Shown piece by piece: positions 15,135 to 24,849 of a stretch of 64,000 nucleotides of DNA; positions within the stretch are counted from its first letter, which is position 1; every line of letters begins with the position of its first letter. The position numbers were made by a program, and so were the translations under genes. Location of the stretch: positions 49,600-113,599 of the forward strand of contig NZ_VFIA01000022.1 of NCBI RefSeq assembly GCF_014282275.1, in the 5' to 3' direction. The notes below the pieces were generated by a model. It had not been told where the DNA came from, searched no databases, and saw only the letters and a list, made by a program, of their open reading frames with translations. The DNA is from Spirosoma utsteinense. GTDB lineage: Bacteria > Bacteroidota > Bacteroidia > Cytophagales > Spirosomataceae.

Positions 15135-16835
15135 TTATTTGAATTCCAGTACCCGTACACTGCGCGGTGGCAACGTTAGTGGTACGCCTTCGCGGCCAAT
15201 GGTTTCGATCTGAACGGTGCTCAGGAAGATATCCGTAAATCGGTACATCCGGGATGGATCAAGGTCCATGGAGTCGAAAGCGTGCCGGGGGATACGCACC
15301 GTGGTTTCGTAGGTGTTATGGTTCGAAAAATTACAGACAATCAAAAGCTTTTGACGGTCTGTGTACCGAAAGTAACTGTAAAGTTGATGGGCATCGTAGC
15401 CAGCGCTCTGGTTGTTATCATTCGCATATTGAAGGTCATAAAAATAACCGTTCTGAATGGCGTCAGACCCGTTGACGAGGTGGTTGAGCTGCTGGTAAAA
15501 AGCGCGCAGCCTGCGCTGATCATCGGTCATGGCCTCACCGTCATAAGCTCCTCCGTTTACCCAGTTCTGCCAATCGGTCAGGCCCCAGTAATCGAAAATG
15601 GTTGTTCGTCCGTCATCGCCACTGAAGCCTTCGCTGCCTTCGGACCGTACGCCTAGCTCCTGCCCGAAATACACCAGAAACGGCCCCGTATGCATGGTGG
15701 CCGTCAGCGTCATGGCCGGGATGGCAGCCCAGGGATCGTTGGCAAAGAAGCGGGACACGATGCGCTGCTCGTCGTGCGTTTCCAGAAAACGGAGCATATG
15801 GTTCGCAAAACCGCCGGATTCGCGCTGCCATACCTGGCTCAGTTCGTAGCAGGAGCCGTGGCCCTCCATCAGCCGCCGGGCGGCATCATACAAGCCTACT
15901 TTATCGTATAAGTAGTCGAATCCACCCTCGAAAATATAAGACCGATACAGACTGGGTTCATAGATCTCCGCAATGAAGATCATACCGGGGTAGCGTTTTT
16001 TTACCCGGCTGATGGCCCATTGCCAGAATTCGACCGGCACCAGCTGGGCCATGTCGCAGCGGAACCCGTCGATACCTTTAGCTGACCAGAACAGCAGGAT
16101 GTCGAGCATCTGATGCCAGGTAGCGGGGATAGGGTCGAAATGGCGGCTTCCGTCGAATAGATTGAGGCCGTAGTTGAGTTTGATCGTCTCATACCAGTCG
16201 TTGCTGTCCGGTGTGGCGGTAATGGACCCGCTACCCGTGACTTTAGCCGGAAACTCGTGTAAGGGTGGCGCGGCTGGTCGTTCTGCATGGCTTACGTTAC
16301 CGGGTGCCACAAAGGTCTCGCCGGGTAGGTAGTAGAAATTATTCGTTGGCGAAAACCCTACGCTTGTGTCGTCCTTTTCGCCCAGGTCGACGGCACCAGC
16401 CGGTTTTCTATCGGAGCCATACTGGCGGGCAACGTGGTTTGGTATGAAGTCGATGATCACTTTCAGGCCATGGGCATGGGTGCGCCCAACGAGGGCTTCG
16501 AACTCGGCCATGCGGTCGGGAACGCTCACGGCCAGGTCGGGGTCGACATCGTAATAGTCCTTTACAGCATAAGGGGAGCCCGCGCGGCCTTTCACGACAG
16601 CCGGATCGTCAGTATGAATTCCGAATTCAGCGTAGCTGGTCTGCGTGGCGTGTTCGATAACACCTGTGTACCAAACGTGCGACGCACCAAACTGCCGGAG
16701 TGCCTGTAGGGCTGCGTTATTGATATCGTTGAATTTGCCAACGCCATTTTCGTCACGGGAGCCGTTATACGTGTTACTAGTACGCTGGTTACCAAAGAGT
16801 CTGGTGAAAATCTGGTAGATTATTAGTTTGTCCAT
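15135..16835 (-). CDS. cytoplasmic alpha-amylase family (GH13) enzyme
   Basis: A 566-residue GH13 protein with no signal peptide, so it acts inside the cell on alpha-glucans or maltodextrins. The (beta/alpha)8 barrel shows the family regions: IDFIPNHV (region I), DGFRCDMA with nucleophile D261, IAEIYE with acid/base E290, and LETHDEQR with D355. A C-terminal beta domain closes the protein. Start 16835 (MDKLIIYQ) is preferred, since the barrel begins at once; 16862 is also possible, but 16895 overlaps the -7 promoter element. It is divergent from the exported amylase at 17019. Confidence 0.88.
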   Translation of the reverse strand: MDKLIIYQIFTRLFGNQRTSNTYNGSRDENGVGKFNDINNAALQALRQFGASHVWYTGVIEHATQTSYAEFGIHTDDPAVVKGRAGSPYAVKDYYDVDPDLAVSVPDRMAEFEALVGRTHAHGLKVIIDFIPNHVARQYGSDRKPAGAVDLGEKDDTSVGFSPTNNFYYLPGETFVAPGNVSHAERPAAPPLHEFPAKVTGSGSITATPDSNDWYETIKLNYGLNLFDGSRHFDPIPATWHQMLDILLFWSAKGIDGFRCDMAQLVPVEFWQWAISRVKKRYPGMIFIAEIYEPSLYRSYIFEGGFDYLYDKVGLYDAARRLMEGHGSCYELSQVWQRESGGFANHMLRFLETHDEQRIVSRFFANDPWAAIPAMTLTATMHTGPFLVYFGQELGVRSEGSEGFSGDDGRTTIFDYWGLTDWQNWVNGGAYDGEAMTDDQRRLRAFYQQLNHLVNGSDAIQNGYFYDLQYANDNNQSAGYDAHQLYSYFRYTDRQKLLIVCNFSNHNTYETTVRIPRHAFDSMDLDPSRMYRFTDIFLSTVQIETIGREGVPLTLPPRSVRVLEFK

Positions 16836-16892
16836 TACCGGGACATGAGAGGTCGTATTCATGGGGTAGGCGGGCACTGGCTGGTGGTGATA

Positions 16893-16900
16893 CAAAATTA
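16893..16900 (-). promoter_or_regulatory. -7 promoter element for the cytoplasmic GH13 gene
   Basis: On the minus strand TAATTTTG fits TAnnTTTG. It lies 31 bp upstream of the ATG at 16862 and 58 bp upstream of 16835. No good -33 TTG is visible at 19-21 bp. Confidence 0.45.
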
Positions 16901-16927
16901 TGCCCTTTCCCGTCGAAAAACTTAGGT

Positions 16928-16935
16928 TATTTTTG
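16928..16935 (+). promoter_or_regulatory. -7 promoter element for the exported GH13 gene
   Basis: TATTTTTG fits TAnnTTTG on the plus strand, 84 bp before the ATG at 17019. With the minus-strand element at 16893-16900 it makes a back-to-back promoter pair for the two amylase genes. Confidence 0.4.
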
Positions 16936-17018
16936 TTGATCGAAGTCTTAATCCTGCCGCGTCAGTGGGTATATAGCCGGGATGCGGCTGTCCCTGTCGA
17001 CCACAACAAAACGAACCG

Positions 17019-18893
17019 ATGAAACGAATTTATTTTTTTTATTTTGCGACCCTGCTCCTGATCAGCCCGGCAGTTGTTGCGCAAAAGGCTGATATTAAGC
17101 GAGTAAACCCCACTAACTGGTGGGTGGGTATGAAAAATCCCAATGTGCAGCTGCTCGTTTACGGTCCCAACGCGGGCACCCTGACCTATACCGTCGATTA
17201 CCCGGGGGTGAAGCTCGTAAAAACACATAAGGTCGAAAACTCGAACTACGCTTTTCTGGATTTGACCATTGCGGCATCTGCCCGGCCTGGTACGCTCCGA
17301 CTGGTGGGCAAGAGCGGTAGTCAGACACTCACGCAGCCCTTTGTGCTGAAAGACCGCAATCGTGAGCCTAAGGGGCAGGGTGTTACGGCTGCCGACTTTA
17401 TCTATATGGCCATGCCCGACCGTTTTGCCAACGGCGACGAGAGCAACGACAAGTTTGCTGACATGGCCGATCCCAACGCCGACCGCTCCAACCCCTACTA
17501 TCGGCATGGGGGCGACCTGGCTGGCGTCGGACAGCGTATCGACTACCTGAAAGACCTGGGGGCAACGGCCATCTGGTTAACGCCCGTACTCGAAAACAAC
17601 CAGCCGCTCACCAACGAAGGCGGAGCCATGCGGTCGGCTTATCATGGCTATGGATTTACCGACCATTATGCCGTCGACAAACGGATGGGCGGTAATGAAG
17701 CCTATAAAACCTTTGTCCGGAAAGCCCACGCTGCCGGGCTGAAGGTGGTGCAGGATGCGGTTTACAACCATGTGGGCATCAACCACTGGTTTCTGAAAGA
17801 TATGCCGATGAAAAGCTGGCTGCACCAGTGGCCTTCCTATACGAATACCTCCTATAAATACCAGCCAGTTACCGATCCACATGGCGCCGAAAGCGACCGG
17901 CGGGTAACGCTCGATGGATGGTTCGTGCCGCACTTGCCCGACCTGAACCAGACGAATCCGTTTCTGGCCAACTTCCTGATTCAGCATGCGCTCTGGACCG
18001 TCGAAGAGTTTGGTATCGATGCCTGGCGGATAGACACCTATATGTACAACGACCAGCCATTTATGAACCGCTGCAATGCGGCCTTACTGGATGAGTATCC
18101 CAGGATCCACATATTTGGTGAGTCGTGGGTCAACAACGTGGTGGATCAGTCATACTATACCCGCAACAACATTAATTTTCCGTTCAAGTCGAACCAGCCG
18201 GGTGGGCTGGACTTTGTGGTGTATTCGGCGATGCTCGATGCCCTCAAACAGAAATTTACCTGGGACGATGGGGTCAATCGGTTTTATCAGGCGCTGGCGC
18301 AGGACGCGGTATATGCAGACCCGAATAAACTGGTGACGTTCCTGGACAATCACGATACCGATCGGTATCTGTCGGTCATTGGCGAAGATCTGGACAAGTA
18401 TAAGATAGGGCTGACCTGGTTGCTGACCACGCGCGGTATTCCGAGTATGTACTACGGGACCGAGATTCTGATGAAAAACTTTAAAGATCCGTCCGATGCC
18501 GAGGTCCGGCTTGATTTTCCGGGTGGATTTCCTGGCGACAAGCAGAATAAGTTTGAAGCCGCCGGGCGTACCGATCGGGAAAACAACGCGTTTCTGTTCA
18601 TTCGGAAGCTGGCAACATACCGCCGGGAGAACCCCGTGCTGCATACGGGTAAGCTGATGCAGTTTCTGCCGCAGGAGGGCACCTATGTCTACTTCCGCTA
18701 TGATGGCAGTAAGACGGTAATGGTAGCGACCAATACCGGCGACAAGGAAATTCTGCTCGATACGGCTCGTTTTTCGGAGCGCATGGGTGGGTTCAAATCG
18801 GCTCGAAATGTACTGACCGACGCGGCCGTTGGTGAGTTGAAAACAATTAAACTACCGGCTAAAACAGCCGTGGTGCTGGAGTTGCAGAAATAG
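17019..18893 (+). CDS. exported GH13 neopullulanase/cyclomaltodextrinase-like enzyme (SusA-like)
   Basis: The 624-residue protein has a signal peptide (cleavage near A21-Q22), an N-terminal immunoglobulin-like domain (about 24-112) as in cyclomaltodextrinases and SusA, a GH13 barrel and a C-terminal beta domain. Catalytic residues are D339 (DAWRIDTY), E368 (FGESW) and D446 (FLDNHDTDR). It should cut alpha-glucans in the periplasm to feed the cytoplasmic pathway. The beta-phosphoglucomutase gene 1.8 kb downstream supports a maltose/starch theme. SusC/SusD partners are absent from the window. Confidence 0.9.
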   Translation: MKRIYFFYFATLLLISPAVVAQKADIKRVNPTNWWVGMKNPNVQLLVYGPNAGTLTYTVDYPGVKLVKTHKVENSNYAFLDLTIAASARPGTLRLVGKSGSQTLTQPFVLKDRNREPKGQGVTAADFIYMAMPDRFANGDESNDKFADMADPNADRSNPYYRHGGDLAGVGQRIDYLKDLGATAIWLTPVLENNQPLTNEGGAMRSAYHGYGFTDHYAVDKRMGGNEAYKTFVRKAHAAGLKVVQDAVYNHVGINHWFLKDMPMKSWLHQWPSYTNTSYKYQPVTDPHGAESDRRVTLDGWFVPHLPDLNQTNPFLANFLIQHALWTVEEFGIDAWRIDTYMYNDQPFMNRCNAALLDEYPRIHIFGESWVNNVVDQSYYTRNNINFPFKSNQPGGLDFVVYSAMLDALKQKFTWDDGVNRFYQALAQDAVYADPNKLVTFLDNHDTDRYLSVIGEDLDKYKIGLTWLLTTRGIPSMYYGTEILMKNFKDPSDAEVRLDFPGGFPGDKQNKFEAAGRTDRENNAFLFIRKLATYRRENPVLHTGKLMQFLPQEGTYVYFRYDGSKTVMVATNTGDKEILLDTARFSERMGGFKSARNVLTDAAVGELKTIKLPAKTAVVLELQK

Positions 18894-18983
18894 GGTTACC
18901 GGCTATTCTGAACGGTGGCTGGCATCCAACTTTCTGCTACCTTAACCAGTAAATTGATACACCTGTAACTAAGTGGTAGCTAG

Positions 18984-20576
18984 ATGGCCTCGCCAACTGT
19001 TTCTGAGAACGTTTCGGATCCTTTTTTGCATCGATCGCCCGAGGCCATCCGGTTGGCCTTGTCGGCGTTTGATGCATCGCTGAATAGCATTATCTCCATG
19101 ACAGCTATTCGGAGCGCTGATGGGCAGGTGGTCGATTTCCTGATAGAAACAGCGAATCCGGCCGTTGAACAGAGCTTGTTTCTAACCCCTGAACAAATCA
19201 TTGGTACCCGATTACTGAAAACCTTTCCCGGAAACATCGAGTCGGGCCTGTTCGCTACCTATGCACGAGTCGTTGACACGGGGCAACCTGAACGGACAAC
19301 CCAGTACTATGTCGACACGAATGGACTTGAAGCCTGGTTCACCGTGTCGGCCGTTCGGCAGGGGACCGACATGGTGGTGCTGACCTTTATAAACGTCACC
19401 GATAGTAAACGGGCTGAACTGGAGATGAAGCGCCAGTCCGATCTGTTTCAAACAGTGCTGGATCATGCACAGGCCGCTATTTCACTCCATGTGGCTATCC
19501 GGGATGATACGCATCGGATTGTCAATTTTCGAACGGTCATGGCCAACCGGCAGGCCAGAGCTATGTGGGGTGAATTCGCCGACACGATTCTGACCAGAAC
19601 ATTTCTGGAAGTGGCAACGCCCGATCAGGTGGCGAGCGATTTTCACAAATACGTAGGGGTTGTGGAAACGGGGGAGCCCAATATGACAGAGTTCGCCATT
19701 GGCGATGAATGGTGGTTGCGTATCACGGCGAAATCAGGCGATGGTGTCGTTATTTCCAATATCAACATAACGGAGAACAAACAGTATCAGCAACGGCTCG
19801 AAGCGACGAACGCAGAGCTGAAACGGTCGAACGAAAACTTACAGTCCTTTGCGTACATCGCTTCGCACGATTTACAGGAGCCACTCCGCAAAATTCAGGC
19901 GTTCGGCGACATTTTCAAAGACCGGTATGGCCCGCTGCTGGATGCTGAGGGCTGTAAAATGATCGGCCGGATGCAGTCGGCAGCCGAACGGATGTCGTCG
20001 CTCATTCGTAATCTGCTCGATTATTCTCAGATATCAGCGCAGCGTGATCGGTTTCGGCCTTTTTCGCTGGCTAAATTACTCGATGATGTTGCCGAAGATT
20101 TGTGGCATTCAATTCAGCTGACCAACGCCCGCCTTCTATTCGGCGATGCCCATAATCAGCCATTGCCTGATCTGGTTGGTGATCGGGTACAACTGCGGCA
20201 TTTGTTCCAGAATCTGTTAGCCAATGCCGTCAAATTCTGCCGTACCGATACCGCCGGTAAGCCTGTTCCGCCCGTAGTTCGGGTGTCGGCATACCCTGTT
20301 CGGGGTGATGATTTGCCCGCCGACCTGCGACAGGAACTTCAGGGAAACCGATCGTACTGGGCCGTTTGTATTGCAGATAATGGAATTGGTTTTGACCAGA
20401 AACACGCCGAACTGGTCTTTCAGGTTTTTCAGCGGCTACACAACCGACAACAGTTCGAAGGAACGGGTATTGGACTGGCTATCGTTAAAAAAGTAGTGGA
20501 GCAGCACGATGGAGCCATTCGTGTTAGCAGCGAAGAGGGGGTGGGTACTACCTTTACGGTGTATCTCCCGATGTGA
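18984..20576 (+). CDS. soluble PAS-domain sensor histidine kinase
   Basis: A 530-residue kinase without membrane segments. Two PAS-like sensor domains occupy about 25-140 and 150-265, joined by short coiled coils. The HisKA domain carries H295 ([12 protein letters not shown]) and the HATPase domain shows NLLANAVKF, the NGIGF box and [11 protein letters not shown]. This layout is common among Cytophagales kinases whose regulators are encoded elsewhere. No adjacent receiver gene follows; the NtrC-type regulator 750 bp downstream is a possible partner but is separated by pgmB. Confidence 0.88.
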   Translation: MASPTVSENVSDPFLHRSPEAIRLALSAFDASLNSIISMTAIRSADGQVVDFLIETANPAVEQSLFLTPEQIIGTRLLKTFPGNIESGLFATYARVVDTGQPERTTQYYVDTNGLEAWFTVSAVRQGTDMVVLTFINVTDSKRAELEMKRQSDLFQTVLDHAQAAISLHVAIRDDTHRIVNFRTVMANRQARAMWGEFADTILTRTFLEVATPDQVASDFHKYVGVVETGEPNMTEFAIGDEWWLRITAKSGDGVVISNINITENKQYQQRLEATNAELKRSNENLQSFAYIASHDLQEPLRKIQAFGDIFKDRYGPLLDAEGCKMIGRMQSAAERMSSLIRNLLDYSQISAQRDRFRPFSLAKLLDDVAEDLWHSIQLTNARLLFGDAHNQPLPDLVGDRVQLRHLFQNLLANAVKFCRTDTAGKPVPPVVRVSAYPVRGDDLPADLRQELQGNRSYWAVCIADNGIGFDQKHAELVFQVFQRLHNRQQFEGTGIGLAIVKKVVEQHDGAIRVSSEEGVGTTFTVYLPM

Positions 20577-20629
20577 TCGAAACGGTCCCTGATGGCGGCC
20601 GGTAAGCCCATTTCCTCGGTCAAAACCCG

Positions 20630-20637
20630 TACTTTTA
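20630..20637 (+). promoter_or_regulatory. -7-like promoter element before pgmB
   Basis: TACTTTTA differs from TAnnTTTG at the last base only and lies 24 bp before the ATG at 20662. A -33 TTG at standard spacing is missing, so this is a weak call. Confidence 0.35.
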
Positions 20638-20661
20638 CCACTACTACTAACCTGAAAAGAC

Positions 20662-21318
20662 ATGCCTATCAAGGCTTTTTTATTCGATCTCGACGGTGTC
20701 ATCGTCGACACCGCCATCTACCACTACCAGGCCTGGAAGCGCCTGGCTAATGAACTTGGTTTCGATATCTCGGAGGAGTTCAATGAGCAGCTTAAAGGCG
20801 TCAGCCGAACCGATTCGCTCGACCTTATCCTGGCTCATGGCAACCTGACACTTCCCGACGAGGAGAAGGCGCAGCTAGCTACCCAGAAAAATGAATGGTA
20901 TCTCGAACTCGTCAGCCGTATGTCGTCCGACGATATTTTGCCGGGTGTGGCTCAATTTTTCTCGCAGGTGCGGAAAGCGAATTTACAAACGGCGCTGGGC
21001 TCTGTCAGTAAAAATGCCCCGCTGATTCTGGAGCGCATCGGTATGATCGACGTGTTCGACGCCATTATCGATGGCAACAAAATTAGCAAAGGCAAACCCG
21101 ATCCGGAAGTATTCACCAAAGGAGCGGCTGAACTGGGTGTTCAGCCCGATGAGTGCGTCGTGTTCGAGGACGCCGTAGCGGGCGTAGAAGCGGGTAAGCG
21201 GGGTGGCATGTTTGTGGTTGGACTGGGCTCTCCCGATGTACTTGCTCAGGCCGATCTGGTAGCCCCTTCCCTACAGGACTTAACCGTAGACGAGGTGCTG
21301 GCGAAAAGCGGGCGTTAA
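20662..21318 (+). CDS. pgmB: beta-phosphoglucomutase (HAD family)
   Basis: The 218-residue HAD phosphatase-fold enzyme interconverts beta-glucose 1-phosphate and glucose 6-phosphate, which feeds maltose or trehalose phosphorolysis products into glycolysis. The DxD motif FDLDGVIVDT has D9 as nucleophile and D11 as acid/base. SVSKNA, KGKPDPEVF and FEDAVAGVEAG complete the HAD motifs. Length fits the family (about 220). It ends 5 bp before the GTG of the NtrC-type regulator, so the two genes are probably co-transcribed. Confidence 0.9.
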   Translation: MPIKAFLFDLDGVIVDTAIYHYQAWKRLANELGFDISEEFNEQLKGVSRTDSLDLILAHGNLTLPDEEKAQLATQKNEWYLELVSRMSSDDILPGVAQFFSQVRKANLQTALGSVSKNAPLILERIGMIDVFDAIIDGNKISKGKPDPEVFTKGAAELGVQPDECVVFEDAVAGVEAGKRGGMFVVGLGSPDVLAQADLVAPSLQDLTVDEVLAKSGR

Positions 21319-21323
21319 CGGGC

Positions 21324-22679
21324 GTGGCGGCTACTCTTCTTCTTATCGACGATGAAGTACGGCTTCGGCAGTTGCTGGCCCGGATTCTTCAGCTTGAAGG
21401 CTACATGGTTCTTGAAGCAGATACGGCCCGCGCCGGTCTCAAAACCCTGGAGCGCGATCAGGTTCACGTTATCATCTGTGATGTGAAACTCCCCGATGGC
21501 AACGGCGTGGAGCTGACGGCGCGGTTCAAACAGCTATATCCGGCTACTGAAGTTATTGTGCTGACGGCCTATGGAACCATTGCCGATGGTGTATCGGCGA
21601 TAAAAAATGGTGCCTTCGATTACATTACCAAGGGCGACGACAACGACAAAATCATTCCCCTCGTAAGCCGGGCGGTCGACAAGGCCAATCTACAGTTTCG
21701 CATCCGGCAGCTGGAGGAGCAGGTGAGCAAGCGCCACGGTTTCGACAGCATCATTGGCCGGTCGGGGCCTATCCAGCAGGCCGTTGCCCTGGCCCGCCGG
21801 GTAGCCGTGACCGATACGACGGTATTGCTGACGGGCGAAACCGGCACGGGTAAGGAGGTTTTTGCGCAGGCCATTCACTCCGCCAGCCTGCGCCGGACGG
21901 GTCCGTTTGTGGCGATCAACTGCGGGGCACTTGGCAAAGATATCCTGGAAAGCGAACTGTTCGGCCACCGGGCGGGGGCGTTTACCGGAGCCAGCCGCGA
22001 CCAGAAAGGTTTGTTTGCGGAGGCCGATAAAGGCACTATTTTCCTGGATGAGATCGGCGAAATGCCACTAGACCTTCAGGCAAAGTTATTACGGGTGCTG
22101 GAAACGCACGAGTTTCTGCGGGTGGGCGACACCAAACCAACGAAAACCGATGTACGCGTGGTAGCGGCCACAAACCGGAGTCTGGAACAGGAGGCCAATG
22201 CGGGTCAGTTTAGGCTGGACTTATATTACCGGCTGTCGGTGTTCAGTATCGAGTTGCCGCCCCTGCGCAACCGGCGCGACGACATTCCCGAACTGGCCAA
22301 CCTGTTTGCCCGGCAGGATGCCGTCAAGGTGGGTCGGCGGGCTGTTCACCTGAGTCCGGCCTTTGTCCAGAAATTACAACAGCATGGCTGGAAAGGCAAT
22401 ATCCGCGAGTTGAAAAACGTAATCGAGCGCGCCGTTATCCTGGCCGACACACAGGCTGACGGAACGACCGAGCTAACTTCCGATCTGTTGCCTTACGAAA
22501 TACAGAACGGCGGGACCGCCCCGGATAGCAACGCCATCGTCGACCTCGCCACCATCGAACAGCAACACATTCGGCGGGTGCTGCGTCATACCAACGGCAA
22601 CAAAACAGAATCGGCCCGAATCCTGGGCATTGGGCTGACTACGCTCTACCGTAAATTGAGCGAGTACGGGCTGGACTAA
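21324..22679 (+). CDS. NtrC-family sigma54-dependent response regulator
   Basis: The 451-residue protein has a receiver domain (phospho-acceptor D53), a sigma54-activator AAA+ domain with Walker A GETGTGKE (171-178) and the GAFTGA loop (218-223), and a C-terminal Fis-type helix-turn-helix (NKTESARILGIGLTTLYRKL). It opens promoters read by sigma54 RNA polymerase. The start is a GTG at 21324, the only start that keeps the first receiver strand. It sits just upstream of the kdp operon, which has a kinase but no KdpE, so it is the likely kdp regulator; this is inference. A strong terminator follows. Confidence 0.9.
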   Translation: MAATLLLIDDEVRLRQLLARILQLEGYMVLEADTARAGLKTLERDQVHVIICDVKLPDGNGVELTARFKQLYPATEVIVLTAYGTIADGVSAIKNGAFDYITKGDDNDKIIPLVSRAVDKANLQFRIRQLEEQVSKRHGFDSIIGRSGPIQQAVALARRVAVTDTTVLLTGETGTGKEVFAQAIHSASLRRTGPFVAINCGALGKDILESELFGHRAGAFTGASRDQKGLFAEADKGTIFLDEIGEMPLDLQAKLLRVLETHEFLRVGDTKPTKTDVRVVAATNRSLEQEANAGQFRLDLYYRLSVFSIELPPLRNRRDDIPELANLFARQDAVKVGRRAVHLSPAFVQKLQQHGWKGNIRELKNVIERAVILADTQADGTTELTSDLLPYEIQNGGTAPDSNAIVDLATIEQQHIRRVLRHTNGNKTESARILGIGLTTLYRKLSEYGLD

Positions 22680-22703
22680 TCGAACGGCTACCAACCCAAA
22701 TTG

Positions 22704-22743
22704 AAAAGCGAACCCTGCCAAAATGGTAGGGTTCGCTTTTTTT
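22704..22743 (+). terminator. intrinsic terminator after the NtrC-type regulator
   Basis: Arms 22704-22720 and 22724-22740 form a 17-bp stem with one wobble and an AAA loop, followed by T7 (22737-22743). It separates the pgmB-regulator unit from the kdp operon. Confidence 0.85.
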
Positions 22744-22840
22744 ATGCCTTGGCTGTCTGACTGCCTTTTATGTATAATATATTGATTTCCAATGGTATGT
22801 CTGTAAATATTTTGGACAATCATTCCTCTGGAGCAGTTCT

Positions 22841-22856
22841 TGGCATATGGCTTTCA
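22841..22856 (+). promoter_or_regulatory. weak sigma54-type promoter candidate for kdp
   Basis: TGGCAT-N5-TTTCA resembles the -24/-12 consensus TGGCAC-N5-TTGCA, with GG correct at -24 but TC in place of GC at -12. It lies 25 bp before the first kdp-locus micro-gene and just after a sigma54-activator gene. An overlapping alternative begins at 22829 (TGGAGC-N5-TTGGC). Neither is a full match. Confidence 0.3.
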
Positions 22857-22880
22857 ATAACCGATAAACAAGAATATCCC

Positions 22881-22967
22881 ATGCTTACATTCCTGTTGCT
22901 TAGTGTTTCGGCCTTGCTCTGCTTCGCCGTTTTTTACAAAGTCATCGACTGGTTCGAACACATCTAA
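22881..22967 (+). CDS. kdp-locus membrane micro-protein (28 aa)
   Basis: A 28-residue single-helix protein: residues 2-19 are hydrophobic, then KVIDWFEHI as an amphipathic tail. It lies 18 bp ahead of kdpF on the same strand. The short size, clean reading frame, good ATG and position at the head of the Kdp operon argue that it is real, possibly an additional small subunit or regulator of the KdpFABC complex. The frame is open further upstream (to 22770), but those residues look non-coding and would precede the proposed promoter. I know of no named family for it. Confidence 0.55.
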   Translation: MLTFLLLSVSALLCFAVFYKVIDWFEHI

Positions 22968-22985
22968 CGTCGTTACTCAATTATT

Positions 22986-23066
22986 ATGATCACACTCGTT
23001 TTTAGCGCGGCTCTGCTGGTTTTTGCTTACATGCTGTACGTGCTGATTAAGCCCGAAAAATTCTAA
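22986..23066 (+). CDS. kdpF: potassium-transporting ATPase KdpF subunit (26 aa)
   Basis: A 26-residue single transmembrane helix ending in YMLYVLIKPEKF, very close in pattern to KdpF, the small lipid-like subunit that stabilises the KdpABC complex in the inner membrane. It ends 14 bp before kdpA, the normal gene order. It is too short for most automatic gene callers. Confidence 0.85.
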   Translation: MITLVFSAALLVFAYMLYVLIKPEKF

Positions 23067-23080
23067 CTTTTTACAACACA

Positions 23081-24799
23081 ATGACTACCGAATGGATGGG
23101 TGTTATAGCCATGTATGGCCTGACGGTCCTGCTGGCAATACCACTGGGCAAGTTTCTTGCTACCGTTTTTAAAGGAGAACCCAACGCGTTCGATTTTATG
23201 AAGCCGCTGGAGCGGTTGATCTACCGGTTGGGTGGTGTCGATGAAACCGCTAACCTGAGCTGGCAACAGAACTTACGTGCGCTGCTGACTATCAATCTGG
23301 TTTGGCTGGTGCTGGGGTTCACGCTGCTGGTAATGCAGGGAAGCTTACCGCTCAATCCCGATGGAAACCCCTCGCAGACGCTCGATCTGGCTTTTAATAC
23401 CGCCATCAGCTTTCTGGTGAACTGCGATCTGCAACACTACTCCGGTGAGACGGGACTGACATATCTGACCCAGTTGGCGGTCATCACGTTTCTTATGTTC
23501 ACCTCGGCCGCCACAGGGATTGCTGCCGCCGTACTGCTGTTCCGTTCATTTATACCGCAAACAGCAGAGACCGTTGGTAACTTTTACGTGCTGTTCACCC
23601 GCGCCATCACGCGACTGCTGCTGCCGGGGGCGCTGGTAATCTCGCTGGTCCTGGTTTTTAGCGGTGTCCCTGCCAGTTTCGACGGGAGAGATACGATCAT
23701 AACCCTCCAGGGGGATACCGTTGGCGTGTCGCGCGGGCCAGCCGCCGGCATGATCGCTATCAAGCACCTGGGCACAAACGGAGGAGGCTGGTTTGGTGCC
23801 AACTCGGCCCACCCGCTCGAAAATCCGACGTATCTGACCAATATGGTCGAGATGGTGGCGCAGATGCTGATCCCTGTGGCCATGATTTTTGCGCTGGGGT
23901 TCTTTGTCAACCGCAAACGGTTTGCCTGGATGATCTATGCGGTGATGACGATTGGTTTCTTCCTGCTCCTGATTCCCACGATCATCAGCGAGTTAGGCGG
24001 TAACCCGGCCATTACCCATATGGGCATCTCTCAATCGACCGGGGCCATGGAAGGCAAAGAGGTACGGTTCGGGCCGCTGGCTTCGGCTTACTGGAGTATC
24101 GCTACAACCGTTATTTCAACCGGATCGGTCAATTCCATGCACGACTCCTCCATGCCTTTGTCGGGAACGATGGAATTGCTGGGTATGATGGTCAACGCTT
24201 TTTACGGTGGAGCCGGGGCGGGCCTGCTCAATTTCTACTACTTCCTCATCATCGCCGTCTTCATCTCGGGCCTGATGGTCGGCCGTACGCCCGAACTCTT
24301 CGGTCGGAAAGTAGAAGCCCGGGAAATCAAGATTGCCTCCCTGGTTGCGCTGCTCAGCGCCTTGCTTGTGAAGGGTGGAACAGCCCTCTCGGCCTGGATC
24401 TTCGTTCGCTACGGGGGTGCATCTGACTGGGCCGTGGCCCCGTCGGCCTGGCTCAACAACCCCGGGTTTCATGGCTTCACCGAGATGCTGTACGAGTTTA
24501 CGTCGGCCAACGCCAACAATGGATCCGGCTTCGAAGGGTTGGGTGATAACAACTTCTTCTGGAACTACGCTACCGGCATCGTGCTGCTCTTTGGCCGGTT
24601 TATTCCCATCGTTGGTCCGGTAGCCATTGCCGGTTTACTGGCCCGCAAGAAGTGTGTCCCTGCGTCGTCGGGTACGCTGCCGGTCGATACACCAACGTTT
24701 GGCCTGATGATCTTCGCCGTCATTTTCATTCTTACCGCCCTGTCGTTTTTTCCGGCGCTTACGCTGGGACCACTGGCTGAATTCTTCTCACTGAAATAA
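23081..24799 (+). CDS. kdpA: potassium-transporting ATPase KdpA (K+ channel-like subunit)
   Basis: The 572-residue inner-membrane subunit binds and conducts K+ and belongs to the superfamily of K+ transporters with four pore repeats. About ten hydrophobic helices are visible, with selectivity-filter-type segments such as [35 protein letters not shown] and [14 protein letters not shown]. Length fits KdpA. It is followed 50 bp later by kdpB. High-affinity uptake at low external K+ is the known role of the complex. Confidence 0.97.
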   Translation: MTTEWMGVIAMYGLTVLLAIPLGKFLATVFKGEPNAFDFMKPLERLIYRLGGVDETANLSWQQNLRALLTINLVWLVLGFTLLVMQGSLPLNPDGNPSQTLDLAFNTAISFLVNCDLQHYSGETGLTYLTQLAVITFLMFTSAATGIAAAVLLFRSFIPQTAETVGNFYVLFTRAITRLLLPGALVISLVLVFSGVPASFDGRDTIITLQGDTVGVSRGPAAGMIAIKHLGTNGGGWFGANSAHPLENPTYLTNMVEMVAQMLIPVAMIFALGFFVNRKRFAWMIYAVMTIGFFLLLIPTIISELGGNPAITHMGISQSTGAMEGKEVRFGPLASAYWSIATTVISTGSVNSMHDSSMPLSGTMELLGMMVNAFYGGAGAGLLNFYYFLIIAVFISGLMVGRTPELFGRKVEAREIKIASLVALLSALLVKGGTALSAWIFVRYGGASDWAVAPSAWLNNPGFHGFTEMLYEFTSANANNGSGFEGLGDNNFFWNYATGIVLLFGRFIPIVGPVAIAGLLARKKCVPASSGTLPVDTPTFGLMIFAVIFILTALSFFPALTLGPLAEFFSLK

Positions 24800-24849
24800 C
24801 GGATGGCTATGCCGAAACAACGGCCTCTGGTCCATACTACCTACTACTA

